DNA from: JBGCEZ01 sp045106735
Lineage (GTDB): Bacteria > Planctomycetota > Phycisphaerae > Phycisphaerales > SM1A02
Assembly (NCBI GenBank): GCA_045106735.1
Contig: JBGCEZ010000058.1
Location: forward strand, 1 to 64,000
Direction: 5' to 3'
DNA: 64,000 nt
The notes below the pieces were generated by a model, which ran no database searches, had not been told where the DNA came from, and worked only from the letters and a program-made list of their open reading frames with translations. Shown here piece after piece: positions 7,999 through 16,766 of the stretch. The first letter of the stretch is position 1. Every line of letters starts with the position of its first letter. Both the position numbers and the translations under genes were made by a program.

Positions 7999-9198
7999 AT
8001 GCCCACCGCCACCGCGATTCGTCCCGCCCGCCGCACCGAGAACATTCGCTACGCCGTCCGCGATGTGCTGGCCCTGGCCGAGGAAGCCCAAGCCGCTGGC
8101 CGCGAGCTGCTGAACCTCAACGTCGGCGACCCCAACATCTTCGACTTCGCCCCGTCCGAACGGCTGGTGAACGCGACGATCGATGCCATTCGCGGGAACC
8201 GCAACGGCTACGCCCCCAGCTCGGGCATCGCCCCGGCGATTGAGGCCATCACCGAAGAAGCCGAGCGCGGCGGCATCGAGAACATCCAGCACGTGTACGT
8301 CACGAGCGGCGCGAGCGAAGCCATTGACCTGGCGCTGTCGGCCCTGGCCGACGCCGGCGACAACGTGCTCGTCCCGTCGCCCGGATACCCGCTCTACACC
8401 GCCGTGCTCGCCAAGCTCGAGGTGGACGCTCGCGGGTACGACCTGGACGAGTCGGCGAACTGGGAACCCGACATCGAGGCGATTCGCGGCCTGATCGACG
8501 AACGCACTCGAGCGATCGTGCTGATCAATCCAAACAATCCGACCGGCTGCCAGTGCTCGAACGAAACGCTCGATGCGTTGCTGGAACTCTGCGTCGCCCA
8601 CAATATTGTGCTCTTCAGCGACGAGATCTACGACAAGCTGACGTTTGACGGCCGAACGCATACGTGCAGCGCGTCGCGCCGGCCGGACGCCAAGGTCATC
8701 ACGTTCAACGGTCTGTCCAAGAGTTACGTGGTGCCAGGATTTCGCATCGGCTGGGGCATCATCAGCGGCCCGGCGGACGATCTGCGCGAGTACTGCGAAG
8801 CCATCCAGAAGATGGAACGCGCCCGCTTGTCGGCCAACCATCCGGAGCAGTACGCAATCCCCGCCGTCCTCGGGCAGTGCGATGACCACATCGCGTCCGT
8901 CGTCGAGAAGATGCAGATCCGGCGCGACATCACCGTCGACCGGCTGAATGCCATCGACGGCATCACGTGCATCGCTCCGCAGGGGGCGTTCTACGCGTTT
9001 CCGCGGATCGAGCTCGGCATCAGCGACGAACAGTTCTGCTCCGAGGTCATTCGCGAAACCGGCGTGGTCATCGTGCCCGGCAGCGGCTTCGGCCAGGTTG
9101 AAGGCACGCAGCACTTTCGCGTCGTCTTCTTGCCGCCAGAGGACGTCCTGCACCGGGCGTACGACGCGATCGCGATGATCGCCGGTCGCTACTCGTAA
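7999..9198 (+). CDS. PLP-dependent aminotransferase, class I (alanine aminotransferase-like)
   Basis: The product is 399 residues from the ATG at 7999; the upstream open frame is proline/serine-rich and not part of the protein. Fold-type I landmarks are all present: LNVGDPNIFDF near the N-terminus, GYAPSSGI, VTSGASEAIDLAL in the cofactor phosphate site, NPNNPTG, the SDEIYDKLTF strand and the Schiff-base lysine K241 in NGLSKSYVVPGFRIGW. The D-E-I-Y and GLSK-(S/T)-(Y/F) signatures are those of the AlaA/AlaT-like alanine:2-oxoglutarate group, although aspartate or broad-range activity cannot be excluded. The enzyme would be cytoplasmic. It lies downstream of the cytochrome by 258 nt and convergent with the HEAT-repeat gene. 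There is no clear ribosome site before the start. Confidence 0.88.
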   Translation: MPTATAIRPARRTENIRYAVRDVLALAEEAQAAGRELLNLNVGDPNIFDFAPSERLVNATIDAIRGNRNGYAPSSGIAPAIEAITEEAERGGIENIQHVYVTSGASEAIDLALSALADAGDNVLVPSPGYPLYTAVLAKLEVDARGYDLDESANWEPDIEAIRGLIDERTRAIVLINPNNPTGCQCSNETLDALLELCVAHNIVLFSDEIYDKLTFDGRTHTCSASRRPDAKVITFNGLSKSYVVPGFRIGWGIISGPADDLREYCEAIQKMERARLSANHPEQYAIPAVLGQCDDHIASVVEKMQIRRDITVDRLNAIDGITCIAPQGAFYAFPRIELGISDEQFCSEVIRETGVVIVPGSGFGQVEGTQHFRVVFLPPEDVLHRAYDAIAMIAGRYS

Positions 9199-9275
9199 CC
9201 CGTCGGGGTCGGTGCTCGGCCGGACCAGTCCGCCCGAAGCAGACCAGCCGCGCCTGGACCCGCCAGGACTCGCGA

Positions 9276-11297
9276 TCAACGCCAGGATTCGTTCTCCTCA
9301 TCTTCGAGCCGGCGGATGAGCGACCCGTACAGGAACGGATTCGCGAGCGACCGATACTGGCCGAAGAGTTCGTGGCGCATGGCGAACATTCGCCCTTCCC
9401 CGATCGCGTCAAGCCCGCGCGGCCCCCGGGCCATCAGTTGCCCGAGGGTGTCGATCACGTACGCCTCCCCGTCGGGGGATGTTTCTCGCGGGAGCTGGGC
9501 GAGCAGTTCGTCGATGACGCCGACGCCGCCGAGCAGGGCCAGAGATCGCTGGACCTCGCGGCTCACGAACCATCCTTCGTGCCAAGCCTGAACGAGCCGC
9601 CCGAGCGTCTCTCGCCGGCCCGACACGCCGAGGGCAACGACCGCCGCCCGGCGGGTCATCGTGTCGACCAGTTCGTCGCGATGCGGCGCGGCATCCAGCA
9701 GCGACGTGGCGTCACGAATCGCGCTGCCGTCGCCCAGCATCGACCGGGACAGCACGACGAATCCGGCCAACGGCAGATCGCCGGCGTTGAGCGACTCGTT
9801 GATCGCTCCGAAGCCTCGCAAGACTTCGGTGCGCCGCGTCAGGCCCAGCGCGATCGCCGCCGCACTGCGGACTTCCGCCCGCTCGTTGGGGTCGGCGGCC
9901 CGTTGCTGGAGCACCTGCACGCACCGCTCCCAACCGGGATTGTTCTGGATGCCCTGCGGCGTCTCGACCGGGCGGGCGTACAGGCCAAGACCGATCGCCC
10001 CGAACCCGCGCAACGGCGAATCGAGCAGCTCCTGATTCCGCATGCGCCGAGCCTCGGGCGCGTCCACGATGGACAGGACGCGATCGAGTCCGCCTTCCAA
10101 ACCGCGTTCGCCGATGGCAATCAGCGCCATCCCGATCGGCAGGTGCTGGAACGGATCGCGGGCGTTGCCCTGGGACACGGCGAGAATGGCTCGGGCGGTC
10201 CCATCGTCCGAGCGCTGCCCCATGCCGATCGTGGCCGCGCCACGGAGTCGGCCACGGACCATCGCGACGTATCCCGTGCGGGCAACTGGAACGCGGTACT
10301 TCTCCCAGCCCTGAACCATTGGATCGAGGTCCGGCCGCGACGCGAAGATCGGATTCACCGCCACGAGGTAGGACTTGAAGGACACGCCCTCGGTTGGGTC
10401 GGACCCCGGCCGCACGTTCACGCTCTTTGCGAGCCGGTCGACGGCAACCGCAACGTCGTAGAGCGTCCGCTCGACCTTGATGCCGCTGTTCCGCTGCGCC
10501 GGGTTGGTGGCCACCGCCGCGAGCATTCGTCCCGACGCCGCGTCATCGGCTTGCCCCAGGTCAATGAGTGATTCGGCGACTTCCCACACGCTGGGACTTG
10601 ATCGGACGACGTCGAGGCTGACGTCGGCCGTCCCGGGGCCATGCTGGCCGAGGGCCCAGATCGCCGCGTCGCCCACGATGCCCGCTCGCCCGGTGAGTCC
10701 TCGGAGGCCCTGTTCGCTCGCCGGCAGCAGTCGCTCGGCCAATCCCAGTCCGATGACCGCCGCGGCGAACGTCGCATCATCGGGGTAGTTCGCGGCCAGG
10801 ATCAGCCGCTGCGACTCCGGGGTACCGATGGTGCCGAGGCTGGTCGCGGCCACCATGCGCACGAGCATGTCTGGCTCGCGATCGATCAGGTCCACCAACG
10901 GCCGGACACCGGCGGGATCCCGCATGCGCCCGTAGGCCTGGACCGCCGCCAGCCGCGTCGGGACGTGATCCGCCCGGATGGCCATGGCCAGAATCTCCAA
11001 GACCGCCGCCCGCCGTTCCTCGAGGGCCTGCGCACTGGCCTGCTGGCCGGGACCGGCCTGGCGGAGCGGCTCCAAGTAGCGCCAACGATTGGATTCCCAC
11101 CAGTGCACCCACGACCACCGCAACGGCTTGATCGGCGTGAACTGGACTTGGGTACTCGAGGGCGGCGGCGGTGGCCCGGGCGGAGGAAACGGTGGCCACA
11201 CTTCGGTGTGCCCGCGCGCCGGCGGATTGAAGATGGTCGCGCCAAGCATCAGTGCGACGACCGACAACACGGCGACAATCAACGTGCGTGGCGGCAT
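9276..11297 (-). CDS. HEAT-repeat protein with N-terminal membrane anchor
   Basis: I prefer the ATG at 11297 (673 residues), which follows an AAGGGA ribosome site; a GTG at 11330 would add 11 residues. The N-terminus is PPRTLIVAVLSVVALMLGA, a membrane anchor, followed by a proline-rich linker (PPFPPPGPPPPP). The remainder, from about residue 80, is a solenoid of helical pairs with HEAT/PBS-type spacing, for example VPTRLAAVQAYGRM, MLVRMVAATSLGTIG and VRSAAAIALG. Such proteins act as scaffolds, here probably on the periplasmic side. I see no catalytic site and no informative neighbour. The gene is convergent with the aminotransferase, 77 nt apart. Confidence 0.78.
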   Translation of the reverse strand: MPPRTLIVAVLSVVALMLGATIFNPPARGHTEVWPPFPPPGPPPPPSSTQVQFTPIKPLRWSWVHWWESNRWRYLEPLRQAGPGQQASAQALEERRAAVLEILAMAIRADHVPTRLAAVQAYGRMRDPAGVRPLVDLIDREPDMLVRMVAATSLGTIGTPESQRLILAANYPDDATFAAAVIGLGLAERLLPASEQGLRGLTGRAGIVGDAAIWALGQHGPGTADVSLDVVRSSPSVWEVAESLIDLGQADDAASGRMLAAVATNPAQRNSGIKVERTLYDVAVAVDRLAKSVNVRPGSDPTEGVSFKSYLVAVNPIFASRPDLDPMVQGWEKYRVPVARTGYVAMVRGRLRGAATIGMGQRSDDGTARAILAVSQGNARDPFQHLPIGMALIAIGERGLEGGLDRVLSIVDAPEARRMRNQELLDSPLRGFGAIGLGLYARPVETPQGIQNNPGWERCVQVLQQRAADPNERAEVRSAAAIALGLTRRTEVLRGFGAINESLNAGDLPLAGFVVLSRSMLGDGSAIRDATSLLDAAPHRDELVDTMTRRAAVVALGVSGRRETLGRLVQAWHEGWFVSREVQRSLALLGGVGVIDELLAQLPRETSPDGEAYVIDTLGQLMARGPRGLDAIGEGRMFAMRHELFGQYRSLANPFLYGSLIRRLEDEENESWR

Positions 11298-11699
11298 ACG
11301 GACAAGTCCCTTCAATGCGGCACCGGCCACGGACGTTGCCGATGCACCGACTCAGGCGCGGCCATTCCGATTCCCGGAACGCACCCCGATCGACTGATCG
11401 GCCGGCACCCACCAGAGATACGCCGCCGAAGGGGTCGACTCTGATTCCGGACTCGCAATTCTTCTCGGTCGTGCGACGTGCGATGGGTGGGACCGGGAAC
11501 CCGTTCCCGTCCGATGGTCCGCGTTCCAATGCACCGAAGGCGGACGAAGCAATGGCAATCTGATCGACGGATTCTCGGGCCCGCGCAGTTGAGACTTGGT
11601 CTCTGGCCAAGTCCGGATGCCCATCGGTCGAAGTCCAACCGACGGGGTTGGGGCACGCGTGGTGGTCCTCCCTGGCGCTGACCCTTCTGGAGCCCCTCC
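11298..11699. other. intergenic space between the HEAT-repeat gene and a small Cys protein gene
   Basis: About 400 nt with no convincing gene. A perfect hairpin, CCGATC (11386-11391), loop GACT, GATCGG (11396-11401), is the only structure I can point to. Several overlapping open frames exist but none resembles a protein. Confidence 0.4.
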
Positions 11700-11891
11700 A
11701 TGGCTGATTCCACCTGCGGCACCTGCACCCACTTCGGCGGCGAGAACGATCGCCAGCGCGTGGCCGAACTTCGAATCGCCGGAAAGCCGGTCGCCGAGGT
11801 GGTCGCCCCATGCTCCCACCCGGGACTGGAAGCCCACGCGCTTCGCACGACCCCCGATGCCGGCTGCACTGGCTGGCAAGCGGCTGCCTGA
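11700..11891 (+). CDS. small four-cysteine protein
   Basis: A 63-residue protein beginning MADSTCGTCTHF and ending in DAGCTGWQAAA. Cysteines 6, 9, 38 and 56 form a CxxC...C...C set suited to one zinc ion. The layout C-x-x-C-x-x-F ... C-x-x-P ... R-T-x-P-D-x-G-C-x-x-W resembles small zinc-ribbon-like proteins found in many bacteria and phages, whose function is unknown to me. It ends 115 nt before the GmhA-like gene and is on the same strand. No strong ribosome site is visible, so the start rests on the motif alone. Confidence 0.55.
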   Translation: MADSTCGTCTHFGGENDRQRVAELRIAGKPVAEVVAPCSHPGLEAHALRTTPDAGCTGWQAAA

Positions 11892-11993
11892 GTCAGGCGG
11901 CCGACGCACCTCAGCCGCACGCCAATCGCACGCAAACCCCACGACGGCGAACGACGGATCAGCGGCCGATCCACGCCGGACGGGACGGCCGGG

Positions 11994-11999
11994 TAAACT
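11994..11999 (+). promoter_or_regulatory. -10 hexamer TAAACT, leaderless start
   Basis: TAAACT ends exactly 7 nt before the GTG start of the GmhA-like gene at 12007. No ribosome site lies between them, so transcription would start at or next to the first base of the start codon. No -35 hexamer is evident. Confidence 0.45.
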
Positions 12000-12006
12000 C
12001 CGCGCC

Positions 12007-12639
12007 GTGTCAGCTCCCGAACCAATCCGTTTGTCCGAGGCATCACTCGATCTCCCGGGCATCGTGCGCTCCCGCACGGACGGCGCGATCGCCGCGGCCA
12101 CGAGCATCCAGCAGCAACCGGGGCCGGTGGCCGGGCTGATGGCCGCCGTGCTCACGACACTTGACGCCGGCGGCACCGTGTTCACCTGCGGCAATGGCGG
12201 CTCGGCGGCGGAAGCATTGCATTTGGCCGAAGAGCTGATCGGCTCGTACCGCGACCACGACCGGCCGGCGTACCGAGCCGTCTGCCTCAGTGCGGACCCC
12301 ACGGCCCTGACGTGCATCGCCAATGACTTCGGGTACGAAGCGGTGTTCGAACGCCAGATCGTCGCCCTTGGACGACCGGGCGATCTTCTCATCGGCCTGA
12401 GCACGAGCGGCAACAGCGTGAACGTCGTGCGGGCACTAGACGCGGCCCGCGCTGCCGGCCTGCAAACGGCATCCCTGCTCGGCGGGTCACCGGGAGCCTG
12501 CGCCGAACGCAGCGATCATGTGATCCAGGTTGCGGCCCCCGACGGCGGCTCCGTCCAAGAGGGACACCTGATGCTTGTGCACCTGGTGTGCGAAGCGGTC
12601 GAGCGCGCGTGGGCAGTTGCCGCGCGGGCGACGGATTGA
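12007..12639 (+). CDS. gmhA: SIS-domain sugar-phosphate isomerase, GmhA-like
   Basis: Starting at the GTG at 12007, the protein has 210 residues, close to the usual 190-200 of phosphoheptose isomerase. Signature segments are FTCGNGGSAAEALHLAEEL (sugar-phosphate binding), LSTSGNSVNVV, and a C-terminal helix EGHLMLVHLVCEAVE containing the E/H pair that binds zinc or acts in catalysis. GmhA converts sedoheptulose 7-phosphate to D-glycero-D-manno-heptose 7-phosphate, the first step in making LPS heptose. No other heptose gene lies nearby, although dTDP-sugar genes start 2.3 kb away. A DiaA-type regulator of this fold is an alternative but less likely given the conserved active-site residues. The frame continues upstream without start evidence. 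The GTG is supported by the -10 hexamer 7 nt before it. Confidence 0.82.
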   Translation: MSAPEPIRLSEASLDLPGIVRSRTDGAIAAATSIQQQPGPVAGLMAAVLTTLDAGGTVFTCGNGGSAAEALHLAEELIGSYRDHDRPAYRAVCLSADPTALTCIANDFGYEAVFERQIVALGRPGDLLIGLSTSGNSVNVVRALDAARAAGLQTASLLGGSPGACAERSDHVIQVAAPDGGSVQEGHLMLVHLVCEAVERAWAVAARATD

Positions 12640-12729
12640 CCGGATCACCCAGCTCGCCTGTCAGGCTGGCTCGACCGGCAGTGGATCGAACGCCCTCGCG
12701 CGACGCCCACCCACACCGTCTCGCCTACC

Positions 12730-13572
12730 TCAGAACGTGATCTCGTCCGGGTGCGGCCCGATGCGCTCCGCGCGGTCCAGGCCATCGATCGTCGCCATGT
12801 CCGCCTCGGTCAGCTCGAAGTCGAAGATCGCGGCGTTCTCGGCCAGGCGTTCGGCCCGCACGCTCTTGGGGATCGTGACCGTGCCGTGCTGCAGATTCCA
12901 ACGAAGGACGACCTGGGCCGGGGTGCGGTCCAGGCGGCCGGCGATTTCCACGATGTCCGCAACCTCGCCGATGCGCCCCTGCATCAACGGACTCCACGCT
13001 TCGTGCACGATGCCGTGCTCGCGGCAGCACGCCATCAGTTCCGGCTGGCGCAACTGTGGATGAAACTCGACCTGATTCACCATCGGCCGAACCTGACACG
13101 AGCGGACGAGTTCCTCAATATGGTGGACCTGGAAGTTGCTCACGCCGATGGCCCGAACGCGGCCGGACGCCAGGGCTTCTTCCATGACCGGCCAGGTGTC
13201 AGACCAATGCCCCTTGACCGGCCAGTGCACCAGCCACAGATCGAGCCGCTCGATGCCGAGCTTGCTCAGGCTCGTATCGAGGGCCGCGCGAACCGCATCG
13301 GGTCCGAGCCGCTGGTCGTCGTTCCACACCTTGGTGGTGATAAAGATCTCATCCCGGTCGATCCCGCTCTCGCGGATCGCCCGTCCAACGCCGGCCTCGT
13401 TGCCGTAGATCGCCGCGGTATCGATGTGACGGTAGCCCAGATCCAAGGCCGCGCGCACCGCACGCTCAACTTCGTCGCCCTCGGCTGACTTCCAGGTGCC
13501 CAAGCCAAGCCGGGGCATGGCGACGTCGCCGGGGAGCATGACGGAGGACGTGATCGAGTCGATGGTGTTCAT
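12730..13572 (-). CDS. aldo/keto reductase
   Basis: The product has 280 residues from the ATG at 13572, the normal length for the family. Catalytic tetrad positions are visible: Asp in GYRHIDTAAIYG, Tyr in AAIYGNEAGVG, Lys in IFITTKVWNDD and His in LWLVHWPVKG. The C-terminal KSVRAERLAENAAIFDF is the NADPH-binding IPKS/R-loop region. These enzymes reduce aldehydes or ketones in the cytoplasm using NADPH, of the 2,5-diketo-gluconate reductase/glyoxal reductase type; the substrate is unknown. It follows the two zinc-ribbon genes on the same strand, 82 nt on, but has its own -10 element. An upstream extension is open but reads as non-coding. Confidence 0.9.
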   Translation of the reverse strand: MNTIDSITSSVMLPGDVAMPRLGLGTWKSAEGDEVERAVRAALDLGYRHIDTAAIYGNEAGVGRAIRESGIDRDEIFITTKVWNDDQRLGPDAVRAALDTSLSKLGIERLDLWLVHWPVKGHWSDTWPVMEEALASGRVRAIGVSNFQVHHIEELVRSCQVRPMVNQVEFHPQLRQPELMACCREHGIVHEAWSPLMQGRIGEVADIVEIAGRLDRTPAQVVLRWNLQHGTVTIPKSVRAERLAENAAIFDFELTEADMATIDGLDRAERIGPHPDEITF

Positions 13573-13578
13573 GGCGAA

Positions 13579-13584
13579 ATGGTA
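13579..13584 (-). promoter_or_regulatory. -10 hexamer TACCAT, leaderless start for the aldo/keto reductase
   Basis: On the minus strand TACCAT is followed by 6 nt and then the ATG at 13572. No ribosome site is present. The arrangement is the same as at several other starts in this window. Confidence 0.4.
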
Positions 13585-13654
13585 TCGCCCGCGGGGGTGG
13601 CCCGCCGCGCCGACGAACGCGACGCCCGTCATCGACATGCCGCGCCGCGCAGGG

Positions 13655-14278
13655 TCAGTAGAGGTACGCGATCCAACACCAATACCCGGCCAGCCCGGCC
13701 AAGGTGAGGCTCGCCAAGGCCCACGCCAACGGGCGCCCCGGGCCATCAAACCAGCGACCGCTTGCCGGGATCATGGCCGGAACGAAAAGCGACAGACTCA
13801 GCGGAATCGCGAGGTAGACGGTGATGCTCATCTCAAAGAGCGAGTAGCCGAACGCCACCATGTTCACCACGACGTAGATGATCTCCCGAACCGCCTCGGC
13901 CATCCAGAGCACTGAGCTGAGCAGCAGCGCCCGCCTCGCCCAACTGATTGCGTCCCCCAGAACACCCTGGAGCGGCTGGGCCGTCAAGCGAAACCAGGTC
14001 CCGCACTCGCCGCAACGACGCCGCCCGGCGGCCAAGGCCGGCCACAGTTCGTGTCGGCACTGCGGACAGTACGTCCGATCAGGCCCATCGGCCCAGGCCG
14101 AGGCCGTCGACACCGGAGGCGATGAAGTCTCGGCCGATGCCTCACTCATTGCGTCATCGGGAGCACGCGTTGGTGCCGGAAACGGTATCGATTCCCCGGG
14201 GCCGGGCCCGGGTGACGGTGACGGCGGTCGCGGTGGCGGCGGCGGCGGCGGCACAGTGGGCGGGACTTCAGACGTCAT
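13655..14278 (-). CDS. zinc-ribbon, proline-rich membrane protein
   Basis: The start at 14278 makes an ATGA overlap with the preceding gene and gives 207 residues; the longer open frame overlaps that gene completely. The order is a proline-rich N-terminus (VPPTVPPPPPPPRPP), a four-cysteine zinc ribbon (CPQCRHELW ... CGECGTWF), then three or four membrane helices, for example VYLAIPLSLSLFVPAMIP and LAWALASLTLAGLAGYWCW. This layout recurs in the next gene and again at 44-45 kb, so it is a paralogous family. The zinc ribbon is probably cytoplasmic. The function is unknown. Translational coupling to its paralogue suggests that the two act together. Confidence 0.75.
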   Translation of the reverse strand: MTSEVPPTVPPPPPPPRPPSPSPGPGPGESIPFPAPTRAPDDAMSEASAETSSPPVSTASAWADGPDRTYCPQCRHELWPALAAGRRRCGECGTWFRLTAQPLQGVLGDAISWARRALLLSSVLWMAEAVREIIYVVVNMVAFGYSLFEMSITVYLAIPLSLSLFVPAMIPASGRWFDGPGRPLAWALASLTLAGLAGYWCWIAYLY

Positions 14279-14928
14279 CGGTACATGATCCATCGGTACA
14301 CCCCCTGTCCGACGAACAGCAGCACCATGCCGCCGCCGACCGTCCAGCCCAACCATCGCCCGCGACCGTCCAACCAACGTCGGCCGCCGGGGCGCACGCA
14401 GACAACCAGCAACCCGAGTCCGATCACGAGGTGGGTCGCCGCAACGCCGATCCACAGACCGAAGGGCGTCCCGGGCCCAAAGAGCACCCAGTTCAGCCCC
14501 GCGTCCAACGTGCCACGCACGCCGTTCACGACCAACACCGCCATGATGACCGTCGTCACCCACCGGCTCTTCGACGGCGGCCGCCGCAGTGGGATCGCAT
14601 CCGACTCGAGCCGGACACGGACGGCCGTTCCACACTCAACGCAGACGCGACCTCCGGATTGAATGACCGGGCCCAGGTCATGATCACACGCCGGACAGCG
14701 GGTTCCCCGATCGGCGTCTCCGACGATGGCCGTCGTCGTCATTGGCTGCGGTGGAGGTGACGGTGGCGGCGGTTGTCGTGGCGGCGACGGAGGTGACGGA
14801 AGTGACGGAGGTGACGGCGGCGACGGCGGCGACGGCGGCGACGGTGATCCATCAGCGTCAGCGCGGGCGACGTTCGACGCCGCCTCGACGCGCCCGGCAC
14901 GCTCTGCATTGGTCGGTGTCGTCGTCAT
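14275..14928 (-). CDS. zinc-ribbon, proline-rich membrane protein (paralogue)
   Basis: The ATG at 14928 follows a GGAGTGGAGGG ribosome site and begins 29 nt after the rfbB stop; the product is 217 residues. It has an N-terminal run of serine/proline repeats (SPPSPPSPP) encoded by a 9-nt tandem repeat, a zinc ribbon (CPACDHDLG ... CVECGT), then helices including TTVIMAVLVVNGVRGTL and HLVIGLGLLVVCVRPG. It ends in an ATGA overlap with the next paralogue. Its place after rfbA-rfbB suggests a shared message. A link to envelope polysaccharide is only inferred from that position. Confidence 0.75.
   Translation of the reverse strand: MTTTPTNAERAGRVEAASNVARADADGSPSPPSPPSPPSPPSLPSPPSPPRQPPPPSPPPQPMTTTAIVGDADRGTRCPACDHDLGPVIQSGGRVCVECGTAVRVRLESDAIPLRRPPSKSRWVTTVIMAVLVVNGVRGTLDAGLNWVLFGPGTPFGLWIGVAATHLVIGLGLLVVCVRPGGRRWLDGRGRWLGWTVGGGMVLLFVGQGVYRWIMYR
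14781..14845. repeat. 9-nt tandem repeat coding Ser-Pro-Pro
   Basis: Units close to ggcggcgac/ggaggtgac (plus strand) repeat with a 9-nt period; read on the minus strand they give SPP repeats in the zinc-ribbon protein. In-frame length change is expected. Confidence 0.8.
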
Positions 14929-14957
14929 CGCCCTCCACTCCGACGTCGGCCGACTTC

Positions 14958-15983
14958 TCAGCCCCCGGCCGTGGCCGCCGGATGCTTCAGCGGCTCCCAC
15001 CACGCACGGTGGTCGCGGTACCAATCAATCGTCGCGGCCAATGCCTGCGGCCAGGCGCTTCGACTGGGTTCCCAGTTGAGCTCGGTGCGCATCCGCGTCG
15101 CGTCGATCGCGTAGCGGAGGTCGTGCCCCTTGCGATCCTCGACCGGACGGATGCGGTCGTGCCCCTCGCCCATCAACTCCAGGATCGAGTGGGTCAGCTC
15201 GAGGTTCGATCGTTCGTTGTTGCCGCCGATGTTGTACACGCGGCCATCGGTCCCGCGTTCCATCACCGCGATCAGGGCCTCGCAGTGATCTTCGACGTGG
15301 AGCCAATCGCGAACATTCCGGCCGTCGCCGTAAAGGGGTACTTGCTCACCCTCGATCAGGTTCGACACGAACAGCGGAATGACCTTCTCGGGGTACTGGT
15401 AGGGCCCAAAGTTGTTCGAGCAGCGCGTGACCCGCACCGGCATGCCGTGGGTGTGGTGCGCGGCCAGTGCCAGCATGTCCGACGCGGCCTTGCTCGCCGA
15501 GTACGGGCTGCTCGGGGCGAGCGGCGTGTCTTCGGTAAACAGTTCGTCGGGCGCGTCCAGAGGAAGCTCGCCGTAGACCTCGTCGGTCGAGACGTGCAAG
15601 AACACCTTGATCGCGTCCGGCGCGCCGGCTCGGGCGCGGCAGGCGTCGAGCAGGACCTGCGTGCCCTCGACGTTCGTGCGGATGAACGGGAGCGAATCGA
15701 CGATCGACCGGTCGACGTGGCTCTCGGCGGCCAGGTGCATGACCGCATCGCAGCCTTCCAGGGCCCGGTCGACCACATCGCGGTCGCGAATATCGCCGTG
15801 CAGGAAGGTGTAGCCGTCGTCGTCGACGAGGTCGGCCAGATTCGCCGGATTGCCGGCGTACGTCAGGGCGTCCAGGTTGACCACGTGCACGTCAGGGCGC
15901 TCGCGCCGCAACATGCGCACGAGGTTGCTGCCGATGAACCCGGCGCCGCCGGTGACCAAGATCCGCTTGAAGCTGCTTGCCAT
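14958..15983 (-). CDS. rfbB: dTDP-glucose 4,6-dehydratase
   Basis: A 341-residue short-chain dehydrogenase of the RmlB/RfbB type. It has the NAD site GGAGFIGSNLVRML, the substrate loop LAAESHVDRSI, HVSTDEVYGELP with the family's Thr/Asp/Glu set, and the YSASKAASDML active-site Tyr-x-x-x-Lys. It removes water from dTDP-glucose to give dTDP-4-keto-6-deoxyglucose, the branch point for rhamnose and other deoxysugars. It lies 18 nt after rfbA, which makes its substrate. RmlC and RmlD are not in this window, so the end product is unknown. Length and motifs are complete. Confidence 0.95.
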   Translation of the reverse strand: MASSFKRILVTGGAGFIGSNLVRMLRRERPDVHVVNLDALTYAGNPANLADLVDDDGYTFLHGDIRDRDVVDRALEGCDAVMHLAAESHVDRSIVDSLPFIRTNVEGTQVLLDACRARAGAPDAIKVFLHVSTDEVYGELPLDAPDELFTEDTPLAPSSPYSASKAASDMLALAAHHTHGMPVRVTRCSNNFGPYQYPEKVIPLFVSNLIEGEQVPLYGDGRNVRDWLHVEDHCEALIAVMERGTDGRVYNIGGNNERSNLELTHSILELMGEGHDRIRPVEDRKGHDLRYAIDATRMRTELNWEPSRSAWPQALAATIDWYRDHRAWWEPLKHPAATAGG

Positions 15984-16001
15984 GGGGAAGTGTCGTCCGA
16001 A

Positions 16002-16766
16002 TCAGCCGGCGCTGGTGCCGAGGGGAGCCGGCGCGCCTTCAAGGATGTTGGCCCCGCCATCGCGGACCAAAGTCGAAGCCCGGTACAACGAGTCGAAGGT
16101 ACCGGCGTCGGTCCACCAGCCCTCGAGGATGTCGTGGGTCAGGTCGCCACGGCGGAGGTAGTGGTTGTTCACGTCGGTGATCTCGAGTTCACCGCGGCCG
16201 CTCGGCTCGAGCGTGCGGCAGACGTCGAAGACGTCGTTGTCGTAGAAGTAGATCCCGGTGACCGCATAATTGCTCGGCGGGTCGGTCGGCTTCTCGATGA
16301 TCTCGGTGATCCGGCCGCCCTCCAGCCGCGGAACGCCGAATCGTTCGGGATCCTCGACCTCCTGGAGCAGGACCTTCGCCCCGGACTTCTGCGTGAAGAA
16401 GTCGCCGGCCGCGGCCCGGATGTTCCGCTCGACGATGTTGTCGCCCAGGACCACGCAGACCTTGCCGCCATCGGCGAAGTCTTCGGCCAGCAGCAGCGCG
16501 TCGGCGATCCCGCCCTCGCCCTGCTGGTACGTGTAGTGCAACTCCCGGACCCCGAGGTGCTTGCCGTTCTTCAGCAGCATCAGGAAGTCGCCCGCGTGCC
16601 CGCCTCCGGTGACGATGAGGATGTCCTGGATCCCGGCATTGAGCATGCACTGGATCGGGTAGTGGATCATCGGCTGATCCCAGACCGGGAGCAGGTGCTT
16701 GTTGGTCACGTCGGTCAGCGGCCGCAATCGGCTGCCGAGTCCACCGGCGAGGATGACGCCCTTCAT
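16002..16766 (-). CDS. rfbA: glucose-1-phosphate thymidylyltransferase
   Basis: A 254-residue nucleotidyltransferase. The N-terminal signature GGLGSRLRPLTDVTNKHLLP binds dTTP. VVLGDNIVE carries the metal aspartate, and VTGIYFYDNDVF plus WWTDAGTFDSL complete the sugar site. It joins glucose 1-phosphate and dTTP to give dTDP-glucose for RfbB next door. At 254 residues it is shorter than E. coli RmlA (about 290), lacking the C-terminal allosteric segment, as in the short clade found in archaea and many other bacteria. A GGAG ribosome site lies 8 nt before the start. It heads a probable operon rfbA-rfbB-zinc-ribbon-zinc-ribbon. Confidence 0.95.
   Translation of the reverse strand: MKGVILAGGLGSRLRPLTDVTNKHLLPVWDQPMIHYPIQCMLNAGIQDILIVTGGGHAGDFLMLLKNGKHLGVRELHYTYQQGEGGIADALLLAEDFADGGKVCVVLGDNIVERNIRAAAGDFFTQKSGAKVLLQEVEDPERFGVPRLEGGRITEIIEKPTDPPSNYAVTGIYFYDNDVFDVCRTLEPSGRGELEITDVNNHYLRRGDLTHDILEGWWTDAGTFDSLYRASTLVRDGGANILEGAPAPLGTSAG

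Noticed and set aside
6973..9279. 768-codon minus-strand frame
   Set aside because: It lies antisense to the cytochrome and aminotransferase genes, both of which have clear active-site motifs; the antisense product matches nothing.
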